Source: Klenkia brasiliensis (GTDB taxonomy: Bacteria; Actinomycetota; Actinomycetes; Mycobacteriales; Geodermatophilaceae). Taken from it: a stretch of DNA of 64,000 nt. Made by a program: the position numbers and the translations under genes. The notes under the pieces are model-generated. The model saw only the letters and a list, made by a program, of their open reading frames with translations. It had not been told where the DNA came from and searched no databases. The DNA is taken from assembly GCF_900100695.1 (NCBI RefSeq), contig NZ_FNCF01000003.1, positions 310,001 through 374,000 of the forward strand, given 5' to 3'. Below, piece by piece: positions 17,095 to 24,201 of the stretch (position 1 is the stretch's first letter; the number at the start of each line of letters is the position of its first letter).

Positions 17095-18095
17095 GCCCGC
17101 ACCCCCACCAGCCGCTGCACGCCCTCGACCACGGCGGCCGGGTCGACCCCGGCCAGGCAGGGGTGGCCGGGCAGCGGGCACACCCGGGCCCGGCTGCCCG
17201 CGCACGCCGCGCGCTGGTCGCCGAGGACCACCCGGCGGTCGGTGAGCGGGGCCCACCGGAGGGCCGGCACGACCGGGGAGAACAGGCTCACCACGGGGGT
17301 GCCCACGGCGGCGGCCAGGTGCGCCGGGCCGGTGTTGCCGACGGCGACGGCGTCGGCGCCCCGCAGCACGGCGGCGAGCTCGGCGACGGTCAACCGGGCG
17401 CCCAGGTCCAGGCCGTGCCCGGCGGCCACGACCGAGGTGAGCGCCCGCTCGTCCGGTCCGCCGGTGACCACCACCGCGTGCCCGGCGCGCGTCAGCGCCG
17501 CCACCACCGCGCGCCAGCGGTCGGGCGGGTAGCTGCGGGCGGGGGCGTCGGCCCCGGGGTGCACCACCACGTAGCGGTCGGGCAGGCCGGCCACCGCCGG
17601 CAGCACGTCCACCAGCGCGAGCCGGCCGTCGTCCCCGGGCGGGAGGGCGAACCCGGCCCCGGCCGCGACCTGCAGCATGCGCACCGGCTCGGGCGCGTCG
17701 GCGGGCTCGGACAGCCGGACGTCCAGCAGCGACCCGGGGAAGTCGGTGCTCACCGCGGCCACCCGCGGCACCCCGGCCAGCCGGAGCAGCAGCGCGGTGG
17801 GCAGCGCGCTCTGGTGGAAGGAGGTGAGCACCAGCGCGGTGTCGAACCGGCCGCGCAGCCGGTCGACCAGCCCGGCCACCGCGGCGGGGTCGACCGGGCC
17901 GGCCCCGGCGGAGATCCAGGGCGCGTCGAAGACCTCGACGTCGTCCACCCCGGGCAGCAGCCGGGCCACCTCAGCACTGCGCGGCCCGGCCAGCACCGTC
18001 GTCGACGACGAGCCGGCGGCCACGGCCCGGACCGCCGGGCCGCACACCACGACGTCGCCGAGGGAGTCCAGCCGCACCACCAGGGCCCGGCTCAC
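17091..18095 (-). CDS. GT9 family (heptosyltransferase-like) glycosyltransferase
   Basis: A 334-residue GT9 enzyme, the second in the operon. Motifs: ALVVRLDSLGDVVVCGPAVR at the N-terminus, FDTALVLTSFHQSALPTALL, VVVHPGADAPARSYPPDRW and DAVAVGNTGPAHLAAAVGTP followed by VVSLFSPVVPALRWAP. A Cys-bearing tail (CAGSRARVCPLPGHPCL) near the C-terminus could form disulfides or bind a metal. By family it should transfer heptose from ADP-heptose. Two different GT9 genes suggest at least two heptose additions or two acceptor positions, which is inference. GTGA overlaps on both sides place it in the coupled chain. Confidence 0.87.
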   Translation of the reverse strand: MSRALVVRLDSLGDVVVCGPAVRAVAAGSSSTTVLAGPRSAEVARLLPGVDDVEVFDAPWISAGAGPVDPAAVAGLVDRLRGRFDTALVLTSFHQSALPTALLLRLAGVPRVAAVSTDFPGSLLDVRLSEPADAPEPVRMLQVAAGAGFALPPGDDGRLALVDVLPAVAGLPDRYVVVHPGADAPARSYPPDRWRAVVAALTRAGHAVVVTGGPDERALTSVVAAGHGLDLGARLTVAELAAVLRGADAVAVGNTGPAHLAAAVGTPVVSLFSPVVPALRWAPLTDRRVVLGDQRAACAGSRARVCPLPGHPCLAGVDPAAVVEGVQRLVGVRA

Positions 18096-19594
18096 CGCTG
18101 CCCCACCACCAGCGCGACGGCGGTGCCCAGGTCGCGCGCGACGGCGGGGGCGGCGGCCAGCTCGGCGGTGCGGGTCCCCGCGGTGGGCACCAGGACCGCG
18201 CGGGCGCCGGCGGCGTGCGCGGCGGCGACGTCGGACCCGATGTCCCCGACCAGCACGCAGTCGGCCGGCTCGACGCCGAGGGTCGCCGCCGCGGCGAGCA
18301 CCGACCCGGGCGCGGGCTTGCGGCAGGCGCAGCCGTCGTCCGGCCCGTGCAGGCACACCGCCCAGGCGTCGAAGGGGCCGAGCAGCTCCTCGACCCGGTC
18401 GTGCACGGCGGCCAGGTCGCGGGCGGTGAACGCGCCGCGGGCCAGGCCCGACTGGTTGGTCACCACCCCGACCGGCAGCCCGGCGGCGCGCGCGGCCCGG
18501 ACCGCCTCGACCGCGCCGTCGACGGGCCGCACCCGCGCCGGGTCGCCGTTGTAGGGGACGTCGACGACCAGGGTGCCGTCCCGGTCGAGCAGCAGGGCCC
18601 TCGTGCGCGGGGCCTCGTGCACCGGGCGCGGCGGGGTGGGCCGGGTCAGCGCGCGCAGCCACCACCAGGTCGCGGCCGGCGGGATCGCGGCGCTGGTGAG
18701 CAGCATCGTGGTCACCTCGGCGCGGTCCCGCGGCCCGGGGCCGATGCGGGCCCACGCGAACTCGGCGGTGCCCGCCGCCCACAGGGCAGCCGCCGCCGGG
18801 CTGCGCAGGGTCAGGGCGGCCAGCCCGGCGGCGGTGAGGACGAGGTGGCGCGGACGGCGCCCGGCCGGGGCGTGCGCGCGGTCGCCCCAGAGCCGGCCGT
18901 GGAACCGGGCCATGAGGACGTCGTCGGCGTTGCCGCGCTGCTGGCGCAGGCTGGTCCACCGGCCGGTGGGGCGCACCGGGTGGGTGGTGCGGCGCCGGCC
19001 GACGACCAGCCGCCGGCCGGTGGCCTGCACCCGCAGCGCGAGGTCGGCGTCCTCCCGGAAGGCGCGGGGGAAGCGCTCGTCGAACCCGTCGACGGCGGCG
19101 AGGACGTCGCGGCGGTAGGCCATGTCGGCGGTGATCCACCACGCCGTCGCCAACCCGGCGGTGCCGCGCTCCCAGTCGGTCGGCCGGCGCCCGGCCGGCA
19201 GCGGGACGTCGATCTCCGCCTGGGTGCCCGCGAGCCCGTGCCGGTCGGCCTCGGCGAGGTCGGCGGCGAGGTCGGCGCACCAGTGCGGCCCGACCACGAC
19301 GTCGTCGTCGAGGAAGGCGACCCAGGCCGTGCCCGGCGGGACGGCACGCCACCCGGTGTTGCGGGCGGCGGCCGGTCCGCGCCCACCGCCGTGCAGCACC
19401 AAGACGTGCCGGGCGACGTCCGGGGGCAGGTCGCGGACGTCGACCACCGGGGTCTCCCCCGGCTCCCGCCGGTCGTCCACGACGACCAGCCACGTCGGCC
19501 GCGGGCCGTCGGCCGCGGCGAGCGCGTCGAGGAGGACGCGCAGCGAGGTCCGCCCCAGCGTGGGGACGACGACGGCGTAGTCCGGGTCACCCAT
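18092..19594 (-). CDS. fusion of a GT2 glycosyltransferase with a GmhB-type HAD phosphatase
   Basis: A 500-residue fusion. Residues 1-235 are a GT2 domain (VVVPTLGRTSLRVLLDAL, ARNTGWRAVP, DDD at 96-98, FREDADLALRVQ). Residues about 250-320 include hydrophobic stretches that may be membrane helices. Residues 332-500 are a HAD-IIIA phosphatase of the GmhB type: DRDGT (337-341), TNQSGLARG (379-387), the zinc-binding pattern CLH...CACRKPAPG (C414, H416, C422, C424) and GDIGSD (450-455). GmhB removes the C7 phosphate of heptose 1,7-bisphosphate between the two HldE steps. No other GmhB gene is in the window, so this domain probably supplies the activity. ATG at 19594; it overlaps the carbamoyltransferase gene by 8 nt. 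Confidence 0.88.
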   Translation of the reverse strand: MGDPDYAVVVPTLGRTSLRVLLDALAAADGPRPTWLVVVDDRREPGETPVVDVRDLPPDVARHVLVLHGGGRGPAAARNTGWRAVPPGTAWVAFLDDDVVVGPHWCADLAADLAEADRHGLAGTQAEIDVPLPAGRRPTDWERGTAGLATAWWITADMAYRRDVLAAVDGFDERFPRAFREDADLALRVQATGRRLVVGRRRTTHPVRPTGRWTSLRQQRGNADDVLMARFHGRLWGDRAHAPAGRRPRHLVLTAAGLAALTLRSPAAAALWAAGTAEFAWARIGPGPRDRAEVTTMLLTSAAIPPAATWWWLRALTRPTPPRPVHEAPRTRALLLDRDGTLVVDVPYNGDPARVRPVDGAVEAVRAARAAGLPVGVVTNQSGLARGAFTARDLAAVHDRVEELLGPFDAWAVCLHGPDDGCACRKPAPGSVLAAAATLGVEPADCVLVGDIGSDVAAAHAAGARAVLVPTAGTRTAELAAAPAVARDLGTAVALVVGQR

Positions 19595-21263
19595 CGGCGG
19601 CCGGCCCCTCGCCCGCCAGCCCGTCGTGCGCCCACGAGCGGTGCACCACGAACGGCCCGATGGCCAGCAGGTCGACCGGGCCGGAGCCGAAGCACTCCAG
19701 CGCGTCCCGGGGGGTGTCGACCATCGGCCGGCCGGCGGTGTTCAGGCTGGTGTTCACCACCACCGGCAGGCCGGTGCGGGCCTCGAACCCGGTGAGCATG
19801 CGGGCCACCAGCGGTTCGGTCGCCGGGTCGACGGACTGGATCCGCGCGGTGCCGTCGACGTGCACCACGGCGGGGATGCGGTCCCGCCAGGCGGGGGCGA
19901 CGTCGTGCACGAAGAGCATGTGCGGGCTGGGCACCGGACCGCGGGAGAAGATCTCCTCGGCCCGGTCCAGCCGGACCATCGGCGCGACCGGGCGGAACTG
20001 CTCGCGGCCCTTGACGTCGTTGAGCCGCTCCAGGTTGGCCGCCCGGCCGGGGTGCGCCAGCAGCGAGCGGTGGCCCAGCGCCCGCGGCCCGAACTCGCTA
20101 CGGCCCTGGAACCAGGCGACCACGCCGTCGGCGGCGAGCACCCGGGCGACCTCGTCGGCGACGTCGTCGCTGCGCCGGTAGGCCACCTGCGCGGTGCGCA
20201 GCACGGCCTCGACCTCGTCGTCGGTCCAGCCCCGGCCCAGGTCGGCGCCGGGGAACGGGGCGGTGGGCTCACCGCCCCGCCAGGACAGCTCCAGCGCACC
20301 GCCCAGCGCCGTCCCGGCGTCCCCGGCCGCGGGCTGCACCCACAGGTCGGCGAACCCGGACTCCGCCGCGAGGCGGGTGTTGGCCACGCAGTTCAGCGCC
20401 ACGCCGCCGGCCAGGGCCAGCCGGGTCTCCCCCGTGGCGTCGCGCAGCCAGCGCGCGAGGTCGAGCAGCACCTCCTCGACCACCAGCTGCACGCTGGCGG
20501 CGAGGTCGGCGTGCTCGTCGGTCCACGGCTCGTCGGACCGGCGCGCCTTGGCCAGCGCGGCGAGGTCGACACCGGCGGTGGTGAACCCGCCGTCCCCGGT
20601 GGCCCGCACGAGGGTGCGCAGCGCCTCGGCGTGCCGGGGCCGGCCGTAGGAGGCCAGCGCCATCACCTTGAACTCGTCGGAGCTGCGCAGGAAGCCCAGG
20701 TGCGCGGTGACGTCCTCGTAGAGCAGCCCGAGGGAGTGCGGCAGCTGCTGGGTCGCCAGCACCTCCAGCACGCCGTCGCGGTAGACCCCGGCCAGCGAGC
20801 TGTGCCGCTCCCCGCGGCCGTCCAGCACGAGGACGGCGCAGCTGCCGCCCCAGGGTGCGGCCAGCGCGGCCGAGGCGGCGTGCGCGACGTGGTGCGGGAC
20901 GAAGCGGACCCGGTCGGGGTCCAGCCCCGGGATGCCCTCGGCGAGGAACCACGGTGCCTGCCGGGCGTAGGTGAGCCGGAGGTGGTCCCACGGGTCGTGC
21001 ACCCCGGCCCGCTCCGGCGCCAGGTGCAGGTCGGGGTCGTAGGAGTAGGCGACGGCGTCGAGGTCCTCGGGGCGCACCCCGGCGTGCGCCAGGCACCAGG
21101 CGGCGGCCTGGTCGGGGGTCTCCCAGGCGGAGAACGGGACCGGCCGCTTGCCGTGCTTGCGGCGGCTGAACCGCTCCTCCTCGGCCGCGGCGACCACCCG
21201 GCCGTCGACGACGACCGCCGCGGCCGGGTCGTGGAGGAGGGCGTTGATGCCGAGGACGCGCAC
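19587..21263 (-). CDS. carbamoyltransferase of the NodU/CmcH family
   Basis: A 558-residue carbamoyltransferase. It starts MRVLGINALLHDPAAAVVVD, and the nucleotide/metal-site motif VPHHVAHAASAAL follows (about residues 122-135). The C-terminal YrdC-like part contains GVVAWFQGRSEFGPRALGHR and PVVVNTSLNTAGRPMVDTP. These enzymes move the carbamoyl group of carbamoyl phosphate, through carbamoyl-AMP, onto hydroxyls of Nod factors, antibiotics or sugars. In this operon the likely acceptor is a sugar of the heptose-containing glycan, which is inference. GTG 21263 has GAGGTGA 3 nt upstream. First gene of the ten-gene operon. Confidence 0.9.
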   Translation of the reverse strand: MRVLGINALLHDPAAAVVVDGRVVAAAEEERFSRRKHGKRPVPFSAWETPDQAAAWCLAHAGVRPEDLDAVAYSYDPDLHLAPERAGVHDPWDHLRLTYARQAPWFLAEGIPGLDPDRVRFVPHHVAHAASAALAAPWGGSCAVLVLDGRGERHSSLAGVYRDGVLEVLATQQLPHSLGLLYEDVTAHLGFLRSSDEFKVMALASYGRPRHAEALRTLVRATGDGGFTTAGVDLAALAKARRSDEPWTDEHADLAASVQLVVEEVLLDLARWLRDATGETRLALAGGVALNCVANTRLAAESGFADLWVQPAAGDAGTALGGALELSWRGGEPTAPFPGADLGRGWTDDEVEAVLRTAQVAYRRSDDVADEVARVLAADGVVAWFQGRSEFGPRALGHRSLLAHPGRAANLERLNDVKGREQFRPVAPMVRLDRAEEIFSRGPVPSPHMLFVHDVAPAWRDRIPAVVHVDGTARIQSVDPATEPLVARMLTGFEARTGLPVVVNTSLNTAGRPMVDTPRDALECFGSGPVDLLAIGPFVVHRSWAHDGLAGEGPAADG

Positions 21264-21392
21264 GGGTCACCTCGCAGCTCACCCGGGAGGCCGGGGGTCT
21301 GCTCAGCGCGCGGTTCGACTGGCCGGGTCATGACAGCACGGGCCCGGGGGGTCCCGCACGTCGACCGGTCGCGGTCGCCGCCCGGAGGGGGC

Positions 21393-21398
21393 TACGGT
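21393..21398 (+). promoter_or_regulatory. candidate -10 element for the epimerase/decarboxylase gene
   Basis: TACGGT lies 44 nt before the GTG at 21443. The leader would be about 38 nt long and carry GGGAG just ahead of the start. It sits in the 179-nt divergent spacer shared with the glycan operon; for the operon itself I can point only to its ribosome-binding site, not to a convincing promoter. Confidence 0.35.
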
Positions 21399-21442
21399 CG
21401 GCCCGGCTCGAAGACGCGGCCGCCCTCTCGACGGGAGCCGCC

Positions 21443-22489
21443 GTGCCCAGCCCCCAGCCCGCCGTCCCCTTCCGGCACGCCGTCGTCACCGGCGGCGCCG
21501 GGTTCCTGGGCTCGCACCTGTGCGAGCGCCTGCTGGCCGCCGGCACCCGGGTGACCTGCATGGACGACCTGTCCACCAGCGACGGCAGCAACATCGCCCA
21601 CCTGCGGGGCGACCCCGCGTTCGCCTTCGTCCGGCACGACGTGAGCACCCCGTTCACCACCAGCGACGACGTCGACCTGGTGCTGCACCTGGCCTCGCCG
21701 GCCTCGCCGGCGGACTACCTGCGGCTGCCGGTGGAGACGCTGCGGGTGGGCAGCGCGGGCACCGGGCACGCGCTGGAGGCCGCCCGCCGGACCGGGGCGC
21801 GGATGGTGCTGGCCTCGACGTCGGAGACCTACGGCGACCCGCAGGTGCACCCGCAGCCGGAGAGCTACTGGGGCCACGTCAACCCGGTGGGGCCGCGCGG
21901 GGTCTACGACGAGGCCAAGCGGTTCGGCGAGGCGCTCACCACGGCCTACCGCAGCGCGTACGGGGTGGACACCGCCATCGTGCGCATCTTCAACACCTAC
22001 GGGCCGCGGATGCGCCGGGACGACGGCCGGGCGATCCCCACCTTCATCGCGCAGGCGCTGACCGGGCAGCCGATGACCGTCGCCGGGGACGGCAGCCAGA
22101 CCCGCTCGGTCTGCTTCGTCGACGACACCGTGCGCGGCATCCTGGCCGTGGCGGGGTCGGACCTGCCGGGGCCGTTCAACGTGGGGCTGCCCGAGGAGCG
22201 GTCGGTGCTGGACATCGCCCGGGCGGTGGCGGCGGTCGTCGGCGTCCCGCCGGACGTGGAGTTCGTCGGCCGCCCGGTGGACGACCCGTCGGTGCGCTGC
22301 CCCGACATCACCGCGATCCGCACCCGGCTGGGGTGGGAGCCGCAGGTCGGGCTGGCCGAGGGGTTGGCGCGCGCGGTCGCGTGGTTCCGGGAGACGGCGC
22401 CGGCTGGGGCACACTCGGGGGATGGCGACCCGGGGGCTGGTGCGGTTGGTGAACACGTCGGGTCGGGGCGTGCTGTGCCTGGCCGGTGA
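21443..22489 (+). CDS. NAD-dependent sugar epimerase/dehydratase, UDP-glucuronate decarboxylase-like
   Basis: A 348-residue extended SDR. It has TGGAGFLGSHLCERLL for NAD binding, the Ser/Tyr/Lys triad in ASTSETYGDP and VYDEAKRFGEAL, and the blocks IVRIFNTYGPRMRRDDGR and TRSVCFVDDTVRGILAVAG, which are close to UDP-glucuronate decarboxylases (UDP-xylose synthases). It is much less like ADP-heptose 6-epimerase (HldD). It would supply a pentose or modified hexose donor for the divergent glycan operon. GTG 21443 has GGGAG 5 nt upstream. The last 25 residues or so look non-homologous (GAGAVGEHVGSGRAVPGR) and overlap the next gene by 68 nt, so the C-terminus may be an extension past the original stop. 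Confidence 0.85.
   Translation: MPSPQPAVPFRHAVVTGGAGFLGSHLCERLLAAGTRVTCMDDLSTSDGSNIAHLRGDPAFAFVRHDVSTPFTTSDDVDLVLHLASPASPADYLRLPVETLRVGSAGTGHALEAARRTGARMVLASTSETYGDPQVHPQPESYWGHVNPVGPRGVYDEAKRFGEALTTAYRSAYGVDTAIVRIFNTYGPRMRRDDGRAIPTFIAQALTGQPMTVAGDGSQTRSVCFVDDTVRGILAVAGSDLPGPFNVGLPEERSVLDIARAVAAVVGVPPDVEFVGRPVDDPSVRCPDITAIRTRLGWEPQVGLAEGLARAVAWFRETAPAGAHSGDGDPGAGAVGEHVGSGRAVPGR
22410..22415 (+). promoter_or_regulatory. candidate -10 element for the small STAS-like gene
   Basis: CACACT is followed by 6 nt and the ATG at 22422. It lies inside the end of the epimerase gene, which would allow independent leaderless transcription of the small gene. Confidence 0.25.
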
Positions 22490-22700
22490 CGTCGACCCGG
22501 CCGCGGTGGCCGACTTCCACGCCCGCTACGGCCGGGAGCCGGTGCCGGTGGACGCGGTGGACACCGGCTCGGTGACCCGGCTGTCCGACGCCGCGCTGGA
22601 CCTGGTCCTCGACCACGTGCGGGCCGGTGAGCTGCGCGGGCGCGAGGTGCCGGTGCTGCGCACACCGCGCCCGGTGGCGGGGTCCGCGCCGCACGCCTGA
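22422..22700 (+). CDS. small STAS-like protein
   Basis: A 92-residue protein whose pattern of strands and helices recalls a STAS domain: VRLVNTSGRGVLCLAGDVDP, then FHARYGREPVPVDAVDTGSV, then TRLSDAALDLVLDHV. The TRLSDAAL stretch aligns with the DSSGL region of anti-anti-sigma factors, with a Ser in the neighbourhood. The N-terminal 23 codons overlap the end of the epimerase gene in another frame. Assignment is tentative, because the domain is short and divergent. If real, it may belong to a partner-switching circuit like the one at the left end. No hairpin is seen between it and the convergent VOC gene. Confidence 0.6.
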   Translation: MATRGLVRLVNTSGRGVLCLAGDVDPAAVADFHARYGREPVPVDAVDTGSVTRLSDAALDLVLDHVRAGELRGREVPVLRTPRPVAGSAPHA

Positions 22701-22725
22701 GCAGTCCTGCGCGTCCCCGTCCGGG

Positions 22726-23160
22726 TCACTGGATGCAGAACTCGTTGCCCTCGGGGTCGCGGAGCACCACCCAGTAGCCGCCGGGCTCCTCCCCCGGCCC
22801 GACCAGCTCCGCGCCGAGCTGCACGAGCTCGGCGGCCCGGGCGTCCACCCGGCGGCGGCGCTCCTCCAGGGGCACGCCGCGGCCCCCGCCCACGGTGACG
22901 TCCAGGTGCACCCGGTTCTTGGCGGTCTTGCCCTCGGGCACCCGCTGCAGCAGCAGCCGGGCACCGACGCCGTCCGGGTCGACCACCGACCAGGCGTCGT
23001 CCCACTCGTCCTCGGGCACGCCGACCGACGCGAGGTAGGCGGGCCAGCTCTCGTGGCCGTCCGGCGGCGGCTGGTCGACGTAGCCGAGCACCTCGGCCCA
23101 GAACCGGCCCAGCCGCTGCGGGTCGTGGGCGTCGAACGTCACCTGGAACGGGTTGGCCAC
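22726..23160 (-). CDS. VOC (glyoxalase/bleomycin-resistance fold) protein
   Basis: A 144-residue VOC-superfamily protein of the glyoxalase-like type common in actinobacteria. Features: VTFDAHDPQRLGRFWAEVLG at the N-terminus, RVPEGKTAKNRVHLDVTV in the middle and GGYWVVLRDPEGNEFCIQ at the end. The His and Glu residues at these places would bind a metal in enzymatic members. Substrate unknown. It resembles the second VOC gene of this window at 44026, sharing the RVPExKTAKNRxHxDV block, so they are paralogues. GTG start 7 nt after CAGGAT, with no Shine-Dalgarno. Confidence 0.85.
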   Translation of the reverse strand: MANPFQVTFDAHDPQRLGRFWAEVLGYVDQPPPDGHESWPAYLASVGVPEDEWDDAWSVVDPDGVGARLLLQRVPEGKTAKNRVHLDVTVGGGRGVPLEERRRRVDARAAELVQLGAELVGPGEEPGGYWVVLRDPEGNEFCIQ

Positions 23161-23167
23161 CCCGCCG

Positions 23168-23173
23168 ATCCTG
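23168..23173 (-). promoter_or_regulatory. candidate -10 element for the VOC gene at 23160 (leaderless)
   Basis: CAGGAT on the minus strand, 7 nt before the GTG start; the spacer to the upstream gene is only 24 nt. Confidence 0.3.
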
Positions 23174-23184
23174 GACCGTCCGGC

Positions 23185-24162
23185 TCAGGCGGACCAGGCG
23201 GGGTCGGTGCGCACCCGGTGCGCGGGGTCCTCGGTGCTGCCCACCCCCGCCCGTCCGCTCCCGGCGCGGGCCCGGCGCAGCGCCTCGCGGGAGGTGAGCA
23301 GTCCGCCGTCGGGGTCGGGGACCAGCCGGCGGATCCGGTCGTCGCGTGACCCCATGCTGTTGGGCAGGCTCATGATGAGGTCGGCGGCCAGCTCGTGCGG
23401 CAGCGGCGTCAGCCACGAGGCGACGGTGGCCACCAGCCGCGGCGGCACGGCCGGGAACGGCAGCCACACCCGGCGCAGCCCGGCCTCGTCGGCGTAGGCC
23501 CGCAGCAGCGCGCTGTAGGTGGGTCGCTCGCCGTTGGACACCTCGTAGGCACCGGCCGGCAGCAGCGCGCGGTCGGCCGCGGCGACCAGGTAGTGCAGGA
23601 CGTCGCGGACGGCGATCGGCGAGACCGGGTGCCGCATCCAGGTGGGCAGCGGGATGACCGGCACCCGGTCGGCGACGTGCCGCACCAGCTCGTAGGACGT
23701 CGACCCGCCGCCGAGCACCACCGCCGCCCGCAGCCACACCAGCTCGGGACCTGCCTCGCCCAGGGCGTCACCCACGTCGGCCCGGCTCTCCAGGTGCTCG
23801 GACAGCTGCTCGTCGGGGACGAACCCGCCCAGGTAGACGATGCGGGCCACCCCGGCGTCGGCGGCCGCCGCGGCGAACTGCCGGGCGCTGTCCAGGTCCT
23901 GCGCGGCGAAGTCGCCCTCGCCGATGGAGTGCACCAGGAAGTAGGCGACGTCCACCGGACCGGCCGCGGCGAAGGCCGCGGCGCAGGAGTCGCGGTCGGC
24001 GACGTCCAGCGTCAGCTCGGTGACCTCGTCGGACCAGTCGAAGCCGGCCAGCTTGCCGGCGTCCCGGGCGGTGGCGACGACGTCGTGCCCGGCACGGTGC
24101 AGCGCGACGACCAGCCGCGAGCCGATGTAGCCCGAGGACCCCGTCACCAGGCACCGTGTCAT
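23185..24162 (-). CDS. NAD(P)-binding atypical SDR (NmrA/complex I 39-kDa-like)
   Basis: A 325-residue protein with an N-terminal Rossmann motif TGSSGYIGSRLVVALHRAGH and the phrases AYFLVHSIGEGDFAAQDLD and RIVYLGGFVPDEQLSEHLES. These match actinobacterial NAD(P)H-binding proteins of the atypical SDR group, often found fused to DUF2867. The canonical YxxxK pair is not evident, so redox catalysis is uncertain; many relatives are sensors or use other chemistry. The C-terminal 60 residues are Arg-rich and probably flexible. It lies between the VOC and DAHP synthase genes on the same strand with short gaps, so the three could be co-transcribed. Confidence 0.8.
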   Translation of the reverse strand: MTRCLVTGSSGYIGSRLVVALHRAGHDVVATARDAGKLAGFDWSDEVTELTLDVADRDSCAAAFAAAGPVDVAYFLVHSIGEGDFAAQDLDSARQFAAAAADAGVARIVYLGGFVPDEQLSEHLESRADVGDALGEAGPELVWLRAAVVLGGGSTSYELVRHVADRVPVIPLPTWMRHPVSPIAVRDVLHYLVAAADRALLPAGAYEVSNGERPTYSALLRAYADEAGLRRVWLPFPAVPPRLVATVASWLTPLPHELAADLIMSLPNSMGSRDDRIRRLVPDPDGGLLTSREALRRARAGSGRAGVGSTEDPAHRVRTDPAWSA

Positions 24163-24201
24163 CGCTGGCTGGTGCCCACCGCCCCCGCCGGGGCAAACCG
24201 G

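Noticed and set aside
21443-22489. Identification of this gene as hldD (ADP-heptose 6-epimerase).
   Set aside because: Attractive from context, but the active-site and C-terminal blocks match UDP-glucuronate decarboxylases better.
10357-22489. Mobile-element origin of the glycan region.
   Set aside because: No transposase, integrase, tRNA, direct repeats or composition shift could be seen at the borders; gain by transfer remains possible but unsupported here.
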